Below, in pieces: positions 6,544 to 10,206 of a stretch of 10,206 nucleotides of DNA. This DNA is from Methanobacterium sp. GTDB lineage: Archaea; Methanobacteriota; Methanobacteria; Methanobacteriales; Methanobacteriaceae. The translations under genes were made by a program, and so were the position numbers. The notes below the pieces were generated by a model. The model was not told the origin of the DNA, did no database searches, and saw only the letters and a list, made by a program, of their open reading frames with translations. The DNA lies in assembly GCA_003162115.1 (NCBI GenBank), contig PMMV01000080.1, forward strand, positions 1-10,206. The letters run 5' to 3'. How positions within the stretch are numbered: the first letter of the stretch is position 1; each line of letters opens with the position of its first letter.

Positions 6544-6903
6544 ATGAAAAAAAATGCGAGTATTATAGGTTTTTTAGGTCTTTTGGTTTTAGTTGTGTTT
6601 GTTTCTGGTTGTACTAGCAGTTCCAATAGTACATCCAATCAGACTAGTAATGTAAGTGTTCAGATTAATTCAACTACACCGTGGAATGGTACTTTGACAT
6701 ACAGTGGTGCAGATCATCAAGTAAATGGGACAGGAAATGCAAATTATAATTTAGGTACTTCTCCGGGTGCTGTTACAATCTATTTAAAAAATAATAATGG
6801 TACAGGAAATTCTACGGTACAATTATTACAGGGAGATAAAGTAATCCAAAGCGAAACTACTTCTGAAAATCAGCAAACTGTAACAATAAGTCATAATTTC
6901 TAA
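6544..6903 (+). CDS. Small secreted lipoprotein, heavily N-glycosylatable
   Basis: 119 residues from the chosen ATG. Residues 1-22 form a signal peptide (MKKN, then the hydrophobic run IIGFLGLLVLVVFV), ending in the lipobox VSGC with Cys23 as the likely lipid-anchored residue. The mature part of 97 residues is Ser/Thr/Asn-rich. It carries eight N-x-S/T sequons (NST, NQT, NVS, NST, NGT, NGT, NGT, NST), which fits archaeal N-glycosylation on the cell surface. After a linker of about 20 residues the rest alternates in a beta-strand pattern (VTIYLK, TVQLLQGDKVIQSE, QTVTISHNF) and could be one small beta-sandwich domain. I do not recognise a named family. It is flanked by its own spacer and terminator, so it is probably transcribed alone. 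Its function is unknown; a surface protein is the safe reading. Confidence 0.85.
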   Translation: MKKNASIIGFLGLLVLVVFVSGCTSSSNSTSNQTSNVSVQINSTTPWNGTLTYSGADHQVNGTGNANYNLGTSPGAVTIYLKNNNGTGNSTVQLLQGDKVIQSETTSENQQTVTISHNF

Positions 6904-7224
6904 CTTTTTTTATTTTTTTATTTTACACAATACTCTACAAACAAATATTATCATAGCATCGAATTAATATCTTAGTTATATTTTCGTTAACAAAGTCCAG
7001 AATTATCAAATTAGTCAATTATCACTTGAGTGTAAATTTTAATACCTCAATAGGCAATCAGGGCAATACTTAATATCTTCTGATAATAACTGTACTTTAT
7101 AGAAGTTTTTTGACATAATTTTGTTATTAAGATTATTAATGAGGTATTGTGAAATAGTAGGCCCTTTCCTGGTTCTGATTCTACTATATTTGTACACCTT
7201 TATTGTTCATTCATCTCCCTATAT
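6904..7224. other. Convergent spacer with nested inverted repeats
   Basis: This 321-bp region lies between the lipoprotein and the AI-2E-family gene, with no coding frame I can support. It holds a T-rich terminator at its left edge. It also has two candidate stem structures: AATACCTCA (7041-7049) with TGAGGTATT (7140-7148), enclosing further pairing, and ATAGTAG (7154-7160) with CTACTAT (7181-7187). Confidence 0.6.
6905..6924 (+). terminator. Oligo-T terminator of the lipoprotein gene
   Basis: Directly after the stop come runs of seven, seven and four T separated by A. This is a strong archaeal-style terminator. Confidence 0.7.
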
Positions 7225-8223
7225 TTAAGATTTCTTTTCCTTAGGGTTATCTGCATCATCACTGCCCATTAGTAGAGCCATCCAGCGAGTTTCATCAAAG
7301 TTTTCTAGATATTTGATTATGACTATTGTCATTGGTACTCCAATGAAAAATCCTATAGGGCCTAATATCCAACCCCAGACAAATAATGAAACAAATACTA
7401 CATAGACTGACATTTGCAGTCCTTTACCAGCTAGTTTAGGGAATATAACGCTTTCCGCTATGGTATTAATAATTACAAAGAAAAGTCCCATTACTATGGC
7501 TCCTTGTATCCCATATTTGGCCCAAGCTACTAATACTGCAGGTATTGCGGCGATTACAATACCGATATATGGAATGAATCCGAGGACAAATGTTAATAAT
7601 CCCCAGAGAATTGCGAAGTTTATGTCAAAGAGTATAAGAATAGCTGAAACACCTATACCATAAAAAAAGTTTACTTTTGCCCTTATTACAAAGTAGTGTA
7701 CGAAAGTACCCATAAGAGCATAGGTTTTATTCAATGTAGGATTATCTGCACCTAATCCCTTTTCGAGTCTTATTTTTATGTGAGGAAGCTCATAAACCAA
7801 GAATATTACTGCAAAAACTATGAAAGTTCCAGATGCAATGAGCCCTGCAGAATTTGTTTCGGGTATATTTGCGATGATAAATTGGATTATTTCATTTCCG
7901 TATTGTGCAAGAAAACCTGAAGAGTTTATAGACAAGCTTGGAATTGCTTTTATTAACTGGGCTAATGTTACTACTAAAAAACTTATTATTGCAAAACCTA
8001 AAGCTGCGATTCCAACTAGCGTTACTAGAACTGATAGGTTGTAAGAAAGACCTCTTCTTTTCAGCCACATCAAAAAGGGGTAGATAATTATGCTAATGAA
8101 CATTGAAAGTAGTATTAGGCTAAGAATAGGAGCAGTGAATTTTAATCCAATAATAGCTATAAATATAATGGCTATGATTATAATTTGCCTAAGAAATGGT
8201 GGAATTTTGAATTCATCAATCAT
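7225..8223 (-). CDS. AI-2E family (PerM/TqsA-type) membrane protein
   Basis: A 332-residue polytopic protein with about 7-8 spans, the usual family length. Seen: a two-helix start (residues 11-53) followed by LKRRG; a soluble middle stretch with amphipathic helices at about 88-125; FIPYIG at 216-221; and the diagnostic C-terminal block NTIAESVIFPKLAGKGLQMS at 253-272, then GWILGPIGFFIGVP at 284-297. It ends in a short charged tail (DDADNPKEKKS). The ATG at 8223 is preceded by AAGGAGAG on the minus strand. The family name comes from TqsA, an autoinducer-2 exporter, but most members are uncharacterised and some act as Na+/H+ antiporters; transport of AI-2 should not be assumed for a methanogen. 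It diverges from the DUF389 gene across 197 bp. Confidence 0.93.
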   Translation of the reverse strand: MIDEFKIPPFLRQIIIIAIIFIAIIGLKFTAPILSLILLSMFISIIIYPFLMWLKRRGLSYNLSVLVTLVGIAALGFAIISFLVVTLAQLIKAIPSLSINSSGFLAQYGNEIIQFIIANIPETNSAGLIASGTFIVFAVIFLVYELPHIKIRLEKGLGADNPTLNKTYALMGTFVHYFVIRAKVNFFYGIGVSAILILFDINFAILWGLLTFVLGFIPYIGIVIAAIPAVLVAWAKYGIQGAIVMGLFFVIINTIAESVIFPKLAGKGLQMSVYVVFVSLFVWGWILGPIGFFIGVPMTIVIIKYLENFDETRWMALLMGSDDADNPKEKKS

Positions 8224-8229
8224 TTTTCT

Positions 8230-8236
8230 CTCCTTA
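8230..8236 (-). promoter_or_regulatory. Ribosome binding site of the AI-2E-family gene
   Basis: The minus strand reads AAGGAGAG about 6 nt before the ATG at 8223-8221, confirming that start. Confidence 0.7.
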
Positions 8237-8263
8237 ATATATTTTTAAGTGATCTAGTCTATT

Positions 8264-8274
8264 CTTTTATATTT
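8264..8274 (-). promoter_or_regulatory. Candidate TATA box of the AI-2E-family gene
   Basis: AAATATAAAAG on the minus strand lies about 41 nt before the ATG and would give a leader of about 20 nt. A second box, TATATAAAA, sits near 8277-8285. Confidence 0.35.
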
Positions 8275-8315
8275 AAATTTTATATACTTCTGCAATATTT
8301 AATTTGAATTCATGT

Positions 8316-8330
8316 GTACATTAATTGTAC
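8316..8330. promoter_or_regulatory. Near-palindromic site in the divergent promoter region
   Basis: GTACA-TTAAT-TGTAC has two perfect 5-bp arms around a 5-bp A/T core. It lies midway between the two divergent TATA candidates (8264-8274 and 8367-8376), where an operator serving both genes would be placed. No regulator gene is nearby. Confidence 0.35.
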
Positions 8331-8366
8331 GATTAAGGATATAATAAATATTAAATAGATAATTAA

Positions 8367-8376
8367 TATATATAAA
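8367..8376 (+). promoter_or_regulatory. Candidate TATA box of the DUF389 gene
   Basis: TATATATAAA is followed about 25 nt later by a likely start near 8397, leaving a leader of about 24 nt before the ATG at 8421. Confidence 0.4.
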
Positions 8377-8420
8377 AAAAACTACCTCTTTTCAAAACAT
8401 GTGATAAATTAGGTGATTTA

Positions 8421-9434
8421 ATGTATCGATCAATAGAGATGATTATTCACAACAACGAAAAGGATAATGTAGTAAAGACATTAGACAGTTTGGATTTACT
8501 TAATTATAATTATTCAAGCATTTCAAATTCACTAACTCGTTTTAATATTGTAGTTAAGCAGGAAAATACTGAAAAAATATTAGATGTTCTTCAAAATCAA
8601 TTTTCATCATTAGAAGGTTTTAATATTCTTGTACAGCATATTGATGTTTATTTACCAGCACCTGTAGCTAAAAAGAAAGAAAAATCCAGTATATATGATA
8701 TAAAGAAAGAAAGAATTAGTAGAGAAGAAATTTATAGGTATATCATCGGAATGACTAATTTAAATAGTATTTACTTGTTAATGGTTATTTTATCCACTTT
8801 AGTTGCTGCTGTTGGTGTTTTAAATAATAATGTAGCTCTTATAATTGGGGCTATGATTATTGCTCCTTTAATGGGTCCGGGAATTGGTTTATCTTATGGT
8901 ATTATCATGGGCGATAGAGATTTAGTATTCGTGGCCCTGAAATCAAGTATGGTAGGTATATTAATTGCTTTTATAATTTCAGTTTTTTTGGGAACAATTC
9001 TAACAATCAATCCAACAATACCGTCTATCATTACTAGGACAAATGTGGGCCACGGCGGATTTATTGTTGCTTTGGCTTCCGGATTTGCTGGTGCTTTAGC
9101 TGTAACTACTGAATTATCCAGTACATTAGTGGGGGTAATGATCGGCATATCATTAATGCCCCCACTTGTTACATTTGGATTATTAGTAGGTTCTGGGGAT
9201 TATTTTCTTGCCTGGGGTGCTTTTTTAATCTTCATCGTAAACCTGATGTGCATATATTTTGCTTCACTACTCACATTCTATAAGGAAGAATTAAAACCCC
9301 TAGATACAAACAAAGTTGAATCAGTCCATAAAAGCTCGAAAAGATATATTTATATCTTTTTCATCATCCTAATTGTTCTCTTTTTGGTAAATATTTACCA
9401 GACTGAAATATGGAATGTTGTTGTTCCAAGTTAA
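8421..9434 (+). CDS. DUF389 / TIGR00341 family integral membrane protein
   Basis: 337 residues. Residues 1-80 are a soluble alpha/beta domain resembling a small ferredoxin/ACT-like fold (YRSIEMIIH, then a helix, then RFNIVVKQENTEKILDVLQ). A charged linker (KKKEKSSIYDIKKERISREEI) follows. The membrane part spans about 113-288 plus a last helix at 308-325. The hallmark NNNVALIIGAMIIAPLMGPG is at 135-154, and a related block, STLVGVMIGISLMPPLVTFG, at 234-253 looks like an internal repeat with Pro-containing re-entrant or broken helices. The ATG at 8421 has TAGGTGA 5 nt upstream. The family is widespread in archaea and bacteria with no firmly established function. The divergent neighbour is also a poorly characterised membrane protein, so shared control is possible. 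Confidence 0.93.
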   Translation: MYRSIEMIIHNNEKDNVVKTLDSLDLLNYNYSSISNSLTRFNIVVKQENTEKILDVLQNQFSSLEGFNILVQHIDVYLPAPVAKKKEKSSIYDIKKERISREEIYRYIIGMTNLNSIYLLMVILSTLVAAVGVLNNNVALIIGAMIIAPLMGPGIGLSYGIIMGDRDLVFVALKSSMVGILIAFIISVFLGTILTINPTIPSIITRTNVGHGGFIVALASGFAGALAVTTELSSTLVGVMIGISLMPPLVTFGLLVGSGDYFLAWGAFLIFIVNLMCIYFASLLTFYKEELKPLDTNKVESVHKSSKRYIYIFFIILIVLFLVNIYQTEIWNVVVPS

Positions 9435-9529
9435 TTACAACCGGTTGCTCCGTGTTAAATACTTTATTCCATTTCAATTCGATTATTTGCATCTATTTTT
9501 TGTTCTGGTATAGAATGCGTTAAGTGGAC

Positions 9530-9600
9530 ATTTTTGTTATGAGTTTAGAGTGATATATGGACATGAATGACCTCAATTTTATCGTATTCGTAACAAAAAT
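9530..9600. repeat. Inverted repeat enclosing the stray hydrolase fragment
   Basis: ATTTTTGTTATGA (9530-9542) and TCGTAACAAAAAT (9588-9600) are complementary at 12 of 13 positions. They flank a 45-bp interior that holds nearly all of repeat copy 2. It could be a hairpin or the ends of a tiny non-autonomous insert; no target-site duplication is evident. Confidence 0.5.
9541..9573 (+). pseudogene. Copy 2 of the hydrolase 3' end (gene fragment)
   Basis: Bases 9545-9573 match 6148-6176 at 28 of 29 positions, including an exact run of 20 (TATATGGACATGAATGACCT). Extending four bases left keeps 30 of 33 matches. In the equivalent frame it reads EFRVIYGHE and TGA, against EVRVVYGHE and TGA in the hydrolase. 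The differences are one silent change and two conservative ones, as between paralogues. No hydrolase-like sequence continues on either side, so it is a fragment without function as a protein. Confidence 0.7.
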
Positions 9601-9722
9601 TTTTCTAAAAAATTGGGGAATAAAACAGATTAGATAACTTCGTAAATGATGCTATGACGAATAAAAATTTTTGGCGGATTTTTCAATAATGTTCCAAATT
9701 GTAACCACTTTCTATCAGAGTT

Positions 9723-9729
9723 AAAAAAA
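9723..9729 (-). terminator. Oligo-T terminator of the monooxygenase-fold gene
   Basis: Seven A on the plus strand read as T7 on the minus strand about 14-20 nt after that gene's stop. This is a simple archaeal-type terminator. Confidence 0.5.
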
Positions 9730-9742
9730 GAGTAATATTAGT

Positions 9743-10033
9743 TCATGTTTTGTCAGCTGAGTAAACAGCAATGTCTAATTTTCTCGCTAAAAAATTTTCA
9801 ATTGCCACACCAAATGCTTTGAAATGTTCAGTTTGCATATGTGATTCTAATACTTCTAGATTTTCCCATTGTTCGAGCATTAGTAGAATATTATCACCTT
9901 CAGTGCTTGCATATAAATTATAACTGATACAACCCGATTCTAAACGAGTTGATTTAATTAGATCTTGAGATTTTGTAATGATTTCATCCCTCTCCCCATG
10001 ATTAGCTGTTATTGTGGCTGTTACTATGATCAT
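9743..10033 (-). CDS. Antibiotic-biosynthesis-monooxygenase (ABM) fold protein, putative quinol monooxygenase
   Basis: 96 residues, the full length of a single ABM domain (dimeric ferredoxin-like alpha+beta barrel, as in E. coli YgiN). Seen in order: strand MIIVTATITA at 1-10; helix ERDEIITKSQDLIKSTR at 14-30; ESGCISYNLYAST at 32-44, the typical E-x-G-C-x-x-Y strand; LMLEQWENLEVLESHMQTEHFKAF at 51-74, with the conserved EQW and the H65/H70 pair; and a last strand, LDIAVYSA. Members often act as cofactor-free mono-oxygenases on quinols, but many have unknown roles. In a strict anaerobe a protective or unrelated function is as likely. The ATG at 10033 has a perfect AAGGAGG just upstream. No partner gene is visible within the window. 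Confidence 0.9.
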   Translation of the reverse strand: MIIVTATITANHGERDEIITKSQDLIKSTRLESGCISYNLYASTEGDNILLMLEQWENLEVLESHMQTEHFKAFGVAIENFLARKLDIAVYSADKT

Positions 10034-10206
10034 TTGATTCCTCCTTAAAATTATTCATGAAAACTATCTTGTTTAATCCATATTTCACTACGTTACTCTA
10101 GGTATTTCTCACCTCGAGATAATTTCATATATTGTTGGATTATTAATTTAAACATACCGACTATTATGTTTTTAATGTTAAAGTTTATTTTGTAATATAA
10201 TTCCAT
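10034..10206. other. Upstream region of the ABM-fold gene, to the window end
   Basis: Apart from the ribosome binding site, this region holds only AT-rich sequence with several weak TATA-like boxes on the minus strand. No gene or clear repeat is seen. Confidence 0.5.
10041..10047 (-). promoter_or_regulatory. Ribosome binding site of the ABM-fold gene
   Basis: The minus strand reads TTAAGGAGGAATCAAATG, a full-strength Shine-Dalgarno that fixes the start at 10033. Confidence 0.8.

Larger units (their letters stand above)
9435..9742. other. Spacer holding a stray gene fragment and inverted repeats
   Basis: 308 bp between the DUF389 gene and the monooxygenase-fold gene with no intact gene. It contains the 10-bp palindrome CAACCGGTTG (9438-9447), the second copy of the hydrolase-end repeat inside an inverted repeat (9530-9600), two AAAAATTTTT palindromes (9596-9605, 9663-9672), and TTCGT/ACGAA arms (9639-9643 and 9657-9661). 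Confidence 0.6.

Noticed and set aside
9438..9447. Perfect 10-bp palindrome CAACCGGTTG after the DUF389 stop
   Set aside because: It has no loop for a hairpin, no T-run after it and no promoter near it. A single short palindrome at a gene end is not enough to call an operator.
9596..9672. Two AAAAATTTTT palindromes as repeated elements
   Set aside because: Such runs are expected by chance in this very AT-rich spacer, and the flanking bases do not agree well.

Overview
The window looks like a methanogenic archaeon of the Methanobacteriales, probably Methanobacterium-like. It is AT-rich with A/T-heavy intergenic DNA. It carries an archaeal indolepyruvate:ferredoxin oxidoreductase, strong GGAGG/GGGG-type Shine-Dalgarno sites, TATA-like boxes about 25-30 nt ahead of likely transcript starts, oligo-T terminators, and a lipoprotein dense in N-glycosylation sequons. 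The genus is inferred from gene content and style; no rRNA or tRNA gene is present to confirm it.

Layout. Positions 1-1429 (+) hold the 3' part of iorA and complete iorB, overlapping by ATGA. Converging on them from the minus strand is a probable two-gene operon, 3324 to 1537: a phenylacetate-CoA ligase family enzyme followed by a tandem ACT-domain protein. Together these four genes form an aromatic-acid module. The ligase can activate aryl acetates to CoA thioesters, IorAB interconverts aryl-CoA and arylpyruvate with ferredoxin, and the ACT protein is a plausible amino-acid sensor.

A 369-bp divergent spacer contains a candidate structured leader RNA (3593-3650, three helices around a tight junction) in front of a sodium:solute symporter (3694-5298). 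Next comes a metallo-beta-lactamase-fold hydrolase (5349-6173). Its reading frame stops directly after the last metal-binding His, and its usual C-terminal tail survives out of frame in the next 85 bases.

From 6260 to 9434 lie a small secreted lipoprotein (+), an AI-2E-family membrane protein (-) and a DUF389/TIGR00341 membrane protein (+). The last two diverge from a 197-bp spacer with a near-palindromic GTACA-N5-TGTAC site. A 308-bp spacer then contains an almost exact second copy (28/29 bases) of the broken end of the hydrolase gene, set inside an inverted repeat. The final gene (10033-9743, -) is an antibiotic-biosynthesis-monooxygenase-fold protein.

No CRISPR array, tRNA, rRNA, transposase or integrase gene was seen. 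The most unusual features are the candidate leader RNA of the symporter and the repeated, truncated end of the hydrolase gene. Neither proves a new system, but both are specific and testable.
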